From contig JAKOPZ010000154.1 of the NCBI GenBank assembly GCA_029778615.1, positions 1-45,715 on the forward strand: a DNA stretch of 45,715 bases. The letters run 5' to 3'. Positions 30,147-39,240 of this stretch are shown in pieces. Under the pieces are notes generated by a model. That model was not told where the DNA came from. It saw only the letters and a list, made by a program, of their open reading frames with translations, and searched no databases. The position numbers were made by a program, and so were the translations under genes. Source of the DNA: Chloroflexota bacterium. GTDB taxonomy: Bacteria > Chloroflexota > Anaerolineae > UBA4142 > SHND01. The first letter of the stretch is position 1; each line of letters begins with the position of its first letter.

Positions 30147-33043
30147 TATTTCACCACCACGCGTTGACTCAACTCTACAAAATCTCCCGCGCCATTTCCA
30201 TTCGCATCAATGACTTGCAACCGCGCGAACGTCGGGTCGCTCGCGTCGTACCAGCCAATCAAAATTTTGTATTCGCCGGGCGGCACGTCAGGTTTGATTT
30301 CGAGCGTGTACGAATCGGTGAGGTATTCGCCTTCCACCCACGTTTGCGTCGGGCGTGCGCCATTCAACGGCTGCGAATCTTTTTGCGCGACGGGGGAGGG
30401 GGCAGTGCCGAGCATTTGCACAAATACCGTGTACGATTTTTCCATCTTGCCTGTCGCTTTCCAATACAAGGTGATTTGTAACGGCTCGCCTGCTTTCGCT
30501 TCTTGCGCGGAGACATCATATCCGACGAGTTCAATCGCGTTGTTGAAATTCGCGTGCTGCGAAACTTGCGGCGACGGCGCGGAAAAAGTGCGGTCCGTTT
30601 TTTCGACGACGAACGGTTGTTGCAGATTCACACTTTGTTTGTTGACTCCATCTCCAATCTCCAGTCTCAAGTCTCCACTCCACGCGTTTCCATCAGGCGG
30701 AATTTGAACTTTGTACTGCCCGCGCACAATTTCGCCCGCGCTCCATTGCGACGTGGGATAATTCGCGTTTGCCAATGGCTGTGGTGCGGAGAGCGAATCG
30801 CCGAATTGAATTTGAAAGGAATAATCCGCGTTCGGTTTTTCATCCGCGCGCCAGAATAATGTCAATGGAACACTGTCGCCGGTGCTCGATTTTTCCGCGC
30901 CGATTTGGTAACCGAGCAAAGTGAACGGCGCGAGCGGCGCAGAAAGTCCGTGTTGAATTTTCAAGTCCACAAACTGCGGCTGTTTTTGCGCGGGCAAAAT
31001 TTTTAGTGGACCGACCTTGACACTTTTTCCCAACGGCGCGCCGTTCGGCGCGAGTACGTCGAGTCCTGTTTCGTTTTGTTTTGTGAATAACGTGACCGTT
31101 GCAAAATATTCGCCCGCCGGCGTGCCGGGCAACAATTCCGCGACGTAATCGCCCGCGACGATTTCGTTTTGCTTCCAGCGCATCGTCGGATAATTGAATC
31201 CCGCCGGACGGCGGTCAATTTTCCCCCAAAACGTTCCGTTCGCGTCCACAATGCGAATCGCGACATTGTAATCGTCGGGAGTTAGTTGCAGCGCTTTCCA
31301 AAATAATCGGAGCGATGCGCCCTCGTTCGCGGGAATCGGATTTGGTTGTTCCCATCCCAACAACTGAAATGTATTTTGAAAATTCGCTTCTTTCGGATTT
31401 GTGATTTCGGGCGTCGTGGGCAATGGCGCGAATCCATTTTCAAATCGCCAGTGGCGCAAACGCACTTGCCAAAACGCCGCGTCTTGTTTTTGTTCCGCGC
31501 CGCGTTCGGACAACAGCATCGGCACCACGCCGTTCGGGTCAGCCACTTCATCTTGCCACAGCACGAGCCACGCGCCGCGTTTGCCGTTCAATGCGCGATT
31601 GATTTCATTCGCCGCGTTGAAATTCAAAACATGGTCCGCGTTCAATGTCGCGTCGTCGGGCAAACGCAGTTCGGGTAATTTCGCATCCCGATAGTAATAA
31701 TCGAACGCGGGAAATAAATGTCCGCTCGTGAGAAGAATTGCTTCGTCGTCCTGCGCGTGTTGTGAAATAAAATTCGCGACGCCGCGAAAATCGGCTTTGG
31801 TGAACGCGGGGTCGAAATACGCGTTGGTGATGGAATAGAGAGAGGTAGCAAGTAGAAAAAGGAAACAGGTAGAAAGGAAAACATAGGACGCGGCACGCGC
31901 AAGAATGTTTTTGGAATGTGCGAGAGACAACAAACTCGCGAGTCCGGCGCCGAGCAAGAGATAAAAGCCCGGGGAGGCGAGCATGAGATAACGCGCATTG
32001 AATTTCGGATTGCGCGAAAAAAGTAGGAGCAAGAGCGCGAGGGGGACGAGGAGATAGAGAGTGGAAAACAAAAGGGGTGAAGAGGTGATGGGGTGAACAG
32101 GTGACAGGGTGACAGGGTGATTGGGTGAACGCCGGTGTGCCAGCAAACTTGCAACGAGCGCGACGGCGAGAATACCAAGCCATCCCAACGCAATCCACAC
32201 CGCGATATTTTCCAACACCGATTCGCCGACGGAAAAGTTGATGAGAATGTGGCGCAGCGCTTCGTCCCATTTCAAGTCCCCGCGAAAATAACTCGCATCT
32301 TCGCCGAGACGATTGAGCATGAACGGCACCCACGGGAGAAACGCGATGAGGATGGCGAGAAACGCGAAAACAAAATTGCGAAGGGCGTGTCGCGGACGAA
32401 CGGCGTATGACGAACGACGAATGATAATGCTGAGCGCGTACAAAAATTGAAACGCGAGCAGCGCGAATGCAAAGTAATGAGTGTACACCGCCGCGATGTT
32501 GGCGGCGACGAAAACAAACCACCAAAGCCGTCCGCGGGTCGTGGTTTTTTCAGCCGCCGATTTGAAATCGGCGGGCAAGGCGCGCAGTAACGCGTAACTC
32601 GACAGCAGTCCCAAAAATGTAATGAGCGTGTACATGCGCGCTTCTTGCGAATACCACACATAGAGCGCGGAAAGTGTGGCAAGCAGCGCGGCGAATAATC
32701 CCGTAGTGGCATTGAATAAACGCCGCGCGGCACTGTACATCAAAGGGATTGTGAGTACCCCAAAAAAGAGGGAAAGAAAACGCACCGCAAATTCCGAATC
32801 GCCCACGAGTGTCAGCCACAGATTCAGCACGTAATAGTACAGAGGCGGTTGAATATCCGCCGCCGTCCGCGCCGTAATCGTCGCGAGGTCAAAGCGCGCG
32901 AGATACACGCTGAACGCTTCGTCGTACCACAAACTTTGTTTGCCGAGTTGAAAAATGCGGAGCGCGAACGCGCTGAGGGTGAAAAAAGAAATGAGGGAAA
33001 GGTTGAATCGCCCGGCGATTCCGGAACTATGCGGCTTGTTCAT
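30146..33043 (-). CDS. GT39/ArnT-like membrane glycosyltransferase with three C-terminal beta domains
   Basis: 965 residues from ATG 33043 (ATG 33055 is possible). The N-terminal ~520 residues are a polytopic GT-C glycosyltransferase with the acidic lipid-sugar motif LWYDEAFSVYLARF in the first external loop, PPLYYYVLNLWL and YVWYSQEARMYTL. Residues ~560-965 hold three related beta-sandwich repeats, each opening with FQLLGWE/FTLLGYQ/IELVGYD and containing LRLFWKA/LTLFWRA/ITLYWKA. It probably transfers polyprenyl-phosphate-linked sugar outside the membrane. Three in-frame repeat insertions are visible: octamers at 32074-32130 (SPNHPVTLSPVHPITSSPLL), heptamers at 30651-30680, and a palindrome at 32554-32574 (LPADFKSAAEK). 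Confidence 0.85.
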   Translation of the reverse strand: MNKPHSSGIAGRFNLSLISFFTLSAFALRIFQLGKQSLWYDEAFSVYLARFDLATITARTAADIQPPLYYYVLNLWLTLVGDSEFAVRFLSLFFGVLTIPLMYSAARRLFNATTGLFAALLATLSALYVWYSQEARMYTLITFLGLLSSYALLRALPADFKSAAEKTTTRGRLWWFVFVAANIAAVYTHYFAFALLAFQFLYALSIIIRRSSYAVRPRHALRNFVFAFLAILIAFLPWVPFMLNRLGEDASYFRGDLKWDEALRHILINFSVGESVLENIAVWIALGWLGILAVALVASLLAHRRSPNHPVTLSPVHPITSSPLLFSTLYLLVPLALLLLLFSRNPKFNARYLMLASPGFYLLLGAGLASLLSLAHSKNILARAASYVFLSTCFLFLLATSLYSITNAYFDPAFTKADFRGVANFISQHAQDDEAILLTSGHLFPAFDYYYRDAKLPELRLPDDATLNADHVLNFNAANEINRALNGKRGAWLVLWQDEVADPNGVVPMLLSERGAEQKQDAAFWQVRLRHWRFENGFAPLPTTPEITNPKEANFQNTFQLLGWEQPNPIPANEGASLRLFWKALQLTPDDYNVAIRIVDANGTFWGKIDRRPAGFNYPTMRWKQNEIVAGDYVAELLPGTPAGEYFATVTLFTKQNETGLDVLAPNGAPLGKSVKVGPLKILPAQKQPQFVDLKIQHGLSAPLAPFTLLGYQIGAEKSSTGDSVPLTLFWRADEKPNADYSFQIQFGDSLSAPQPLANANYPTSQWSAGEIVRGQYKVQIPPDGNAWSGDLRLEIGDGVNKQSVNLQQPFVVEKTDRTFSAPSPQVSQHANFNNAIELVGYDVSAQEAKAGEPLQITLYWKATGKMEKSYTVFVQMLGTAPSPVAQKDSQPLNGARPTQTWVEGEYLTDSYTLEIKPDVPPGEYKILIGWYDASDPTFARLQVIDANGNGAGDFVELSQRVVVK
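30651..30680 (-). repeat. In-frame CCAATCT heptamers inside the GT39-like gene
   Basis: TCTCCAATCT, CCAGTCTCAA, GTCTCC: four degenerate heptamers. They encode DLRLEIGDG in the minus-strand gene, in a loop of the second C-terminal beta domain. Confidence 0.75.
32074..32130 (-). repeat. In-frame octamer array inside the GT39-like gene
   Basis: Seven degenerate octamers (GGGGTGAA, GAGGTGAT, CAGGTGAC, AGGGTGAC). They encode SPNHPVTLSPVHPITSSPL in a loop between two membrane helices. The unit matches the array at 27048-27095. Confidence 0.85.
32554..32574. repeat. In-frame palindrome (family B-like) inside the GT39-like gene
   Basis: CCGCCGATT-TGA-AATCGGCGG. It encodes LPADFKSAA in a cytosolic-looking loop. 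Confidence 0.6.
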
Positions 33044-33104
33044 AGCGCGGGGCATCTTAGCATAATTTCGCGGATTTCCTCTATTTCCTCTCACTCGATA
33101 TACA

Positions 33105-34457
33105 ATGTGTGCGTACATGACGCGGAATGATTCTTGTCTTGCTCCCCCCGTTGCAAATCCAAAACAGGGTTTGAAAATTTTGCGCGCGCTCTTGCGGGAA
33201 CGCTCGCTCTTGACGCCGCTGCGCCTGATGCAGGAAATGGTCGGCGACGTGTTTCAAATTACACTGCCCGCGTTTCAACCGGCGGTGTTGATTGGCGCGC
33301 AGGCAAATCGTTTGCTGCTGGTGCAGGAACGCGAGAAATTTTCGTGGCGCGTGGAAACGGACCCCGTGACCAAACTACTGCGGCGCGGACTTTTGGTCAC
33401 CGATGGCGCGGAACACGACGCCCTCCGCGCTTTGATGGAACCCGCATTGCAGCGCGGACAAAGCGAAACGTACAGCGCGCGCATCTGGCATATTACCAAT
33501 CAACTGACGCGCGACTGGCGCGATGGCCAAGTGCGCGATATGTTGCTCGAAATGCGCCGCCTCGCGCTGGTGATATTGATGGGTTGTCTTTTTCGCGTCG
33601 AGTTCGCGAACGAGATGGAAAGATTGTGGCAGCCCATTCTGCACGTGCTCGAATACATTTCGCCCGGCATGTGGATTTTCTTGCCGCATTTGCCGCGCCC
33701 GAGCTATCGTAACTCCATCCGCGCGCTCGACGCGTATCTCTATCGCATCCTCCGCGAACGTCGCGCGGAATTGGAACGCGATGAATCGGCGCGCGCGCAA
33801 ACGGATTTGTTGACGCGTTTGTGCTTGACCGACTTGAGCGACGATGTGATTCGTGACCAACTGCTCACGATGCTGATTGCGGGACACGACACGAGCACCG
33901 CGCTGCTCGCGTGGACGCTATATCTGTTGGGCGCGCATCCGGAATGGATGGCGCGCGCGCGGGACGAGTGCAACGCGGTCTTGGATGATTTGAGCCATCC
34001 GCCGCGCCCGGAGCAACTGAATCGTTTGGTCCTGCTCGACAGCCTTCTCAAAGAAGCGCTGCGCCTCTGTCCGCCGATTCACATTGGCAATCGCCGCGCG
34101 ACCGAAAAGGTTTGCGTGCTCGATTATGAAATCCCCCAAGAGGCGCGCGTCATGTATTCCATCTATCTCGCACACCGCGACCCCAAGTATTGGCGCGACG
34201 CGAACGAATTTTGTCCCGAACGTTTTCGCGAGGGAACGGGCGTGCCGCCGTTCACGTACGTTCCGTTCGGCGGCGGACCGCGCAACTGCATCGGCGCGGC
34301 GTTTTCGCAAATCGAAGCCAAAGTGGTGTTGGCGCGGCTGCTGCAGGAATTTGATTTGGAATTGTTGAACGCGCAACAAATCAAACCGCACATGGGCGCC
34401 ACGCTCGAACCGCGTCCCGCTGTGAAAATGCGTGTGACGCGGAGAACGCGGCTGTGA
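33105..34457 (+). CDS. Cytochrome P450
   Basis: A 450-residue heme-thiolate monooxygenase without membrane anchor. Motifs are the I-helix AGHDTS (259-264), the K-helix ExxR as EALR (317-320) and the heme loop FGGGPRNCIG with ligand C395. The overall look is that of the CYP110/CYP120-like bacterial-cyanobacterial group. The start may be ATG 33105 or 33117. It is divergent from the GT39-like gene and overlaps the next gene by four bases (GTGA), so it is coupled to a GT2 glycosyltransferase and then a PlsY-like protein. This suggests hydroxylation, then glycosylation, of one lipid. Ferredoxin partners are not in the window. Confidence 0.92.
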   Translation: MCAYMTRNDSCLAPPVANPKQGLKILRALLRERSLLTPLRLMQEMVGDVFQITLPAFQPAVLIGAQANRLLLVQEREKFSWRVETDPVTKLLRRGLLVTDGAEHDALRALMEPALQRGQSETYSARIWHITNQLTRDWRDGQVRDMLLEMRRLALVILMGCLFRVEFANEMERLWQPILHVLEYISPGMWIFLPHLPRPSYRNSIRALDAYLYRILRERRAELERDESARAQTDLLTRLCLTDLSDDVIRDQLLTMLIAGHDTSTALLAWTLYLLGAHPEWMARARDECNAVLDDLSHPPRPEQLNRLVLLDSLLKEALRLCPPIHIGNRRATEKVCVLDYEIPQEARVMYSIYLAHRDPKYWRDANEFCPERFREGTGVPPFTYVPFGGGPRNCIGAAFSQIEAKVVLARLLQEFDLELLNAQQIKPHMGATLEPRPAVKMRVTRRTRL

Positions 34458-35542
34458 AATTTTCACGCGCGCATTTTTCGGTGGGGCTGTCGCTGCTCGC
34501 GTTGTGGTTCGGCATCCGCGCGGAACAAAAATATCGCGCGCTGCCGCCTTTGGGAAACAGGACGCCCGAGCGAGAACGAACGTTGCCTTTGTTGTCTGTT
34601 ATCGTCCCCGCGCGCAATGAAGAAAAAAATTTGCAGCAGTTACTGCCGCGCCTGAAAAATTTGGACTATGCCGGCGCAGTAGAAATTATTGTGGTGGACG
34701 ACCATTCGCGCGATGACACACGCGCGGTGGCGGAACATTTTGGCGCACGCGTTCTGCGCGTCCAAGAATTGCCGGCAGGTTGGCACGGCAAACCGCACGC
34801 GTGTCATATCGGCGCGGGCGCGGCGCGTGGCGAGTGGCTGCTTTTTACCGATGCGGACACGCTTCATACAGCGGACAGCGCGGCGCACGCGGTAATCTTT
34901 GCGCGGCAGCACGCGTTGGACGGCTTGACCTTGTTTCTCCAACAAACGCCGCGAAATGTTTTGCAAGGCGCGGTGTTGAGCACCGCGTTCGCGGGTCTGT
35001 TCGCCGGGGCGCGCGCGGACAAAACGCTGATGAACGGACAATATATTTTGCTGCGGCGCGACGTATATTTTGCGAGCGGCGGATTTGAAGCGGTGCGCGC
35101 CGAGCCGTTGGAAGATTTGGCGCTGGGAAATCGTTTGCGAAAATTGGGCTATGCCTTTCTCGCTCTGCGCGGTGAAAACGCGGCATCGGTCTGCATGTAC
35201 GCCGACACGCGACAAATGTGGCACGGCATGACGCGGCTCGGCGCGGGTTCGTTAAAGTGGTCGGGTAGTGGCGCGCTTGTCACGGCGTTGTTCACCACTG
35301 CGCTCATGTCGCCGCTTTTGGTCTTGGCGGACGTTCTGCGCGGCAAATTGCATTTCGCGTGGCTGCTGCTTGCATGGCTCGCCGCGTCTGCGAGTGTGAT
35401 GCCGTTCGCGCGGCGCTTTGGTTCCCTGTGGTTCGCGCTGCTTGCTCCGGTCGGCGCGCTGTTTGTTTTGCTCGCGGCGTGGTGGGGTCTGCTATTGCGC
35501 GTGCTCGGACGCGGGATTCATTGGCGCGGGCGAAGTGTTTGA
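34454..35542 (+). CDS. GT2 family glycosyltransferase, carotenoid/hopanoid glycosyltransferase-like
   Basis: A 362-residue membrane-bound GT-A glycosyltransferase from GTG 34454, overlapping the P450 stop. Motifs are LLSVIVPARNEEKNLQQLL, VDDHSRDDT, LPAGWHGKPHACHIGA, the DxD motif FTDADT, and a late MWHGMTRLG (QxxRW-like position). An N-terminal anchor and three or four C-terminal membrane helices (FAWLLLAWLAASASVMPFA, LLAPVGALFVLLAAWWGLLL) are visible. The pattern resembles CrtQ/CruC-type enzymes that glycosylate carotenoids. Coupling to the P450 supports glycosylation of a hydroxyl made by it. The acceptor is inferred. Confidence 0.87.
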   Translation: MKFSRAHFSVGLSLLALWFGIRAEQKYRALPPLGNRTPERERTLPLLSVIVPARNEEKNLQQLLPRLKNLDYAGAVEIIVVDDHSRDDTRAVAEHFGARVLRVQELPAGWHGKPHACHIGAGAARGEWLLFTDADTLHTADSAAHAVIFARQHALDGLTLFLQQTPRNVLQGAVLSTAFAGLFAGARADKTLMNGQYILLRRDVYFASGGFEAVRAEPLEDLALGNRLRKLGYAFLALRGENAASVCMYADTRQMWHGMTRLGAGSLKWSGSGALVTALFTTALMSPLLVLADVLRGKLHFAWLLLAWLAASASVMPFARRFGSLWFALLAPVGALFVLLAAWWGLLLRVLGRGIHWRGRSV

Positions 35543-35558
35543 GATTGGAGATTGGTGA
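35541..35558. repeat. Short heptamer array between GT2 and PlsY-like genes
   Basis: GAGATTGGAGATTGG: two to three AGATTGG units, reverse complement of the CCAATCT type, starting at the GT2 stop codon. Confidence 0.6.
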
Positions 35559-35567
35559 CGGTACAGT

Positions 35568-36140
35568 ATGGCTGAAATCGTTTGGATTCTCGTCGCGTAT
35601 TTTTTTGGCACCCTGCCGCTCGCGTATTGGATTGGGCGCGCGGTGATGGGGCGTGACATTCGCGCGGTGGGCGATGGAAATCCGGGCAGTACCAATTTTT
35701 TTAAAACGGGTGGGAAAAAATATTTGGGCTGGGGAATTTTGGCGATGCTGTTGGAAGTGGTCAAAGTGATGCTGCCCGTGATGTTGGGCGCGTGGTACGC
35801 GGACCTTCAAGGAGGGTGGCTTGTCGCGCTCGCCCTCGCGCCGGTTCTGGGCAACGCGTTCACGCCGTTTCTAAAATTTCGCGGCAGTAAATCTATCGCC
35901 GCCATTTTGGGCATGTGGGGCGGACTGACCTTTTTTATCATCCCGTCCATTTTGGGAATTTTATTTTTTGTCTTGACGCGTCTTTTGAAAAGTGATGTGT
36001 GGGGCATCCTCGCCGCGTATCTCGCGGTGTTGGCGGGGTTTCTGCTCTTGAAAAGTGAATGGTACTATTTCTGGATTTGGCTCGGCTCGTTTTTGATTCT
36101 CGTCTACAAATGGCGCGCCGCGCTGGGCATACGCCGCTAG
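35568..36140 (+). CDS. PlsY-like (glycerol-3-phosphate acyltransferase family) membrane protein, divergent
   Basis: A 190-residue polytopic protein of the PlsY family, which transfers an acyl group from acyl phosphate to glycerol 3-phosphate. Motif 1 is recognisable (GDGNPGSTNFFKTGG). Motif 2 reads GNAFTPFLKFRGSKSIA where canonical PlsY has GHxFPxFLxFKGGKGVAT: the His is Asn and the GGKG glycine is Ser. Because these positions are conserved in working PlsY, altered substrate or lost activity is possible. It follows the GT2 gene after 25 bases and may acylate a glycosylated lipid. A second, canonical plsY elsewhere in the genome would be expected. Confidence 0.8.
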   Translation: MAEIVWILVAYFFGTLPLAYWIGRAVMGRDIRAVGDGNPGSTNFFKTGGKKYLGWGILAMLLEVVKVMLPVMLGAWYADLQGGWLVALALAPVLGNAFTPFLKFRGSKSIAAILGMWGGLTFFIIPSILGILFFVLTRLLKSDVWGILAAYLAVLAGFLLLKSEWYYFWIWLGSFLILVYKWRAALGIRR

Positions 36141-36155
36141 GCGTTCGTCTTGTCC

Positions 36156-36206
36156 ATTTAGCATTGTGCATTCTGCATTGTGCATTGTGCATTGTGCATT
36201 CTGCAT
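36156..36206. repeat. Heptamer array between convergent genes
   Basis: Seven copies of TGCATTG/TGCATTC with a 7-bp period, between the ends of the PlsY-like and DUF2079 genes. Confidence 0.85.
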
Positions 36207-36209
36207 TAT

Positions 36210-38195
36210 TTATTTCCGTACATATTCTTTTCCCTCTCTCACAAATTCTCCCAAGTCTATCCACGTATCCTCCACCACGCGCAAGGTTGACGGTTCGACG
36301 CGCGTAATACGCAGGCGCGCAGTGAGATTATTCCAATCGAACCCGTCAACGATGCCGATGCCGATGCGCGCGCGGTCACCCCATTCGAGCGGCAGCGTTT
36401 TTCCGAAGACGATTTCATTTTCCTGCCATGATGCGCTCGGATACCAAAACAAAACGGTCATCGGAAAATTCAAATTGTCGCGCGGCGCGCCGTTTTCGTC
36501 GGCGAGGAACGGAAACAAATAATAATTCTTGTCGAGCGGTTTCAAGCGCTGCCAATACGTTTGCAGAAAGCCGCGCCCGTAAGCGTCCGTGCGAACGTCA
36601 TAGCCGAGAAAACGAATCTTGTTGTCAAAATCAATCTGCGCGGGATATTGCGGCGACGCGTTCGGCGCGCGGAACAATTTATAAAATTCGTCCGGCAGAT
36701 TTTTTCGCGGCGCGCCGCGTTGTAACAAAACATACCCGTCTGCCGCGTCCACAACGCCAAACGTTCCATCGTCCACCAGCTGATTGTAGGCGACGCGGAA
36801 CTCGCTCGGAATTCCCCGGTCGGACTCGTTCACGTCGAGCAGCACATAGTCCGCATCGTTCACAATCGGATAGCGATACAAAAATTCGCGGTGGCTCAAA
36901 TGCGGATGCAGGGAAGGCGTTGTGGAAACTTTGGCGTCGCGCGGAATTTGATTTGCAAAACGTTGAAACAAATCATTCCGCGCGGTGATGGACGGAAACG
37001 CATACGCGCGCGCGAGCGGGGTGTAGCCCGCGTACGCGTGAAACGCGCACGCGACGAAAAACGCCGCCGCCACAACCATTAGTAGTAAACGTTCGCCGTA
37101 ACGTGTCTTTCGCGACATGCGTCGGTACAGCCACGCGGTCCCCCCGATTGCGGCGAGAATAAAATACGGTGCCACCGGCGCCGAGTAATGAAACGTTCCC
37201 GAATACTGCGCGGGATAATTACTGAGCACGTTCGCCAGAATCAATGGCGCGCCGAGCAAGAGCGACACCGGGTCAAGCAATGAAACGAGACCCGACGACG
37301 CGAACAGCTGCCCCAAATAGCCAAGCCGCTCCGGCAAAAACAGACCGCGCGCAATTTCGGTACACTCTTCGCCCACGCCATAACGGCAGGTGTACGGCGA
37401 ATGTCCGAGCGCGTTAAACTGCGGAATAATGACAAAAAACGTCAGCGCGAACCAGACCAAACTGCCCAAGGCAAACCACAGCGGAATGCGCGGCGCATGT
37501 TTCAGATACGAAAAAAAACGCGCGGGCAAGCGCTTGAAATCACAAAACGCAAAGCGAAAATCCGCAATGGCGAAATATCCCGCGAGCATGAAAACGAGCA
37601 GTGAGATTTCTTCTTTGACCATCAACAACAACACCGCAAACACCGCAAAACGTCCCCACTGTTTTTGCGCGCCGTAATAAAACGCAAACAGCGCGAACGC
37701 GGGCACAAACGTCACCGCGTGAAATTCCGCGAGATTCGCCGCCTCCAACGCCGGAAACAGCAAATACATTGCCGCGAACAAAACGCTCGCCAATTCGATT
37801 TGCCAGCGCGTCGCCGCAGGAGGACTTGGTGGTGCGGCGGCGAGTTTGCGTCGCGCAATCCAAAACACCGCGAGTGCGCCGAGCGCAATGACAAAACTTT
37901 GCAGAATGAGCAGCGCTTCCACATTGTCGTACAACCAAAAGATGGGCGCAATCAAAATAAAAAGCGGCTCCACGTGGTCGGTGAGCCGAATGCTTTGTTC
38001 GCCCGTGCGCCGCGTAAACTCCAAAAAACGCCCTTGGGATGAATTCCAAATTGCCTGGTCAATTTGTCCCAAGTCCGACGCGTTCGTCAAAAACGCGCGG
38101 TGGCGTTGAATAGACAGCGCGGAAAAATAAATGCCGTACAGGCACAACATGAGCCAAACGACGGCGAGAGCGAAATAGTGCGCGCGAGGTTTCAT
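36210..38195 (-). CDS. DUF2079 family polytopic membrane protein
   Basis: A 661-residue protein with about ten membrane helices in the first 430 residues. The family signature near the N-terminus is RHRAFLTNASDLGQIDQAIW, followed by LTDHVEPLFILIAPIFWLYD. The C-terminal ~220 residues are soluble (STTPSLHPHLSHREFLYRYP, VLLDVNESD). DUF2079 is thought to be GT-C-like; its substrate is unknown. ATG 38195 shares a base with the stop of the flippase-like gene upstream (TGATG), so the two are translationally coupled. It forms a three-gene minus-strand envelope cluster with the genes ending at 38195 and 39241. Confidence 0.88.
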   Translation of the reverse strand: MKPRAHYFALAVVWLMLCLYGIYFSALSIQRHRAFLTNASDLGQIDQAIWNSSQGRFLEFTRRTGEQSIRLTDHVEPLFILIAPIFWLYDNVEALLILQSFVIALGALAVFWIARRKLAAAPPSPPAATRWQIELASVLFAAMYLLFPALEAANLAEFHAVTFVPAFALFAFYYGAQKQWGRFAVFAVLLLMVKEEISLLVFMLAGYFAIADFRFAFCDFKRLPARFFSYLKHAPRIPLWFALGSLVWFALTFFVIIPQFNALGHSPYTCRYGVGEECTEIARGLFLPERLGYLGQLFASSGLVSLLDPVSLLLGAPLILANVLSNYPAQYSGTFHYSAPVAPYFILAAIGGTAWLYRRMSRKTRYGERLLLMVVAAAFFVACAFHAYAGYTPLARAYAFPSITARNDLFQRFANQIPRDAKVSTTPSLHPHLSHREFLYRYPIVNDADYVLLDVNESDRGIPSEFRVAYNQLVDDGTFGVVDAADGYVLLQRGAPRKNLPDEFYKLFRAPNASPQYPAQIDFDNKIRFLGYDVRTDAYGRGFLQTYWQRLKPLDKNYYLFPFLADENGAPRDNLNFPMTVLFWYPSASWQENEIVFGKTLPLEWGDRARIGIGIVDGFDWNNLTARLRITRVEPSTLRVVEDTWIDLGEFVREGKEYVRK

Positions 38196-39208
38196 CACGA
38201 CGAAGGACGAATGACCGAGGACGACGCTTCATTGCTCGTTCGTCGCTCGTCAGCTTTGGGTCTCCACAACATTGCTACGCCCACGCCCAACAATTCGCCG
38301 GCAATGCTCCACAGCCGCGCGAGAAACGCGATGGCGACCGCGACGGGCGCGGGAAAAAACGCGCCAAGAAAAAACGCGAGCGACGCTTCGCGAAAACCCA
38401 AACCACTCGGCGTGATGAACGACGCATAGCCGATGAAATACGCGGCGGCATTCATCCCGATATACGCGGGCAGCTGTGCGAGTGAAATCGGCGTGATGGA
38501 GCGCACAAACAACCAAAATGCGAACCCGTTGATGGTCCACATCATGACGGAAAAAAGCGGCGGCACCAGATTTTGCCAAAACGTTGTCGTAACGCGCGGC
38601 GTAGTGATTTCCGCACTGCGGCGCACCATGCGAAGCAGCTGTGCTGAAATCCGCAGCATCAACCGAAACATCGCCGGCAGCGCCAACAAAATAATCAACG
38701 CGCCGAACGCGATGCCGATGAGTGAAATAGATTCGGGCGGGAGCGGCAGCAGGGTCAGTCCGTACAGCGCGGCAACGGACAATGCCATCACCGCGTACAC
38801 CGCTTGACTCAATACGATATTGATTTTGGAAACGCCCGCGCGTTCGGTGAGCGCCATCATCGCGGCGAGTTGAAACACATTGCCCGGAATAAAACGCGCG
38901 AGATTCGAGACAAACCACGCGTAAATGGCAAAGCGAAACGGAATGGAATTGCCCAACGCGCGCAAAATTCTGCGCCACGCTTCCACTGCGAAACTGCGCC
39001 CGGGCACCAACAAGAAAACAGAAACGAGCAGCAGCGGCACGTCAAAGTGAAACGTAATGCCGCTTTGCACTACCTGTCCCCAACTCGACCAAAGCGTGCG
39101 GACGAGGAAAAATAAAATTGCGAGCGCGAGCAGCCAACCGATGGCGCGGCGCCAGGTAATTTTTTTCAAATTCAATTCCCGCGCGAATCTATCCGAATGC
39201 CATTGCAA
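38195..39208 (-). CDS. Lysylphosphatidylglycerol synthetase-TM/flippase-like (UPF0104/AglD-type) protein
   Basis: A 337-residue membrane protein with eight or more helices. Typical motifs are ARFIPGNVFQLAAMMALTER, PAYIGMNAAAYFIGYASFITPSGLGFREASLAF and ARLWSIAGELLG. Relatives lie beside glycosyltransferases and are thought to move lipid-linked sugars or phospholipids. The first ~15 codons (MQWHSDRFARELN) overlap a family C repeat, so the true start may be further in. The last ~20 residues (ADERRTSNEASSSVIRPSS) are low-complexity and look repeat-derived. Confidence 0.85.
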   Translation of the reverse strand: MQWHSDRFARELNLKKITWRRAIGWLLALAILFFLVRTLWSSWGQVVQSGITFHFDVPLLLVSVFLLVPGRSFAVEAWRRILRALGNSIPFRFAIYAWFVSNLARFIPGNVFQLAAMMALTERAGVSKINIVLSQAVYAVMALSVAALYGLTLLPLPPESISLIGIAFGALIILLALPAMFRLMLRISAQLLRMVRRSAEITTPRVTTTFWQNLVPPLFSVMMWTINGFAFWLFVRSITPISLAQLPAYIGMNAAAYFIGYASFITPSGLGFREASLAFFLGAFFPAPVAVAIAFLARLWSIAGELLGVGVAMLWRPKADERRTSNEASSSVIRPSS

Positions 39209-39236
39209 ATGGAATGTTCATTCGCGTAAATTCGCG
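39180..39236. repeat. Diverged family C inverted repeat
   Basis: CGCGAATCTATCCGAATG near 39181 faces CATTCGCGTAAATTCGCG near 39219-39236. This matches the arms of the element at 15600-15691, with a shorter middle. Confidence 0.7.
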
Positions 39237-39240
39237 TTTT

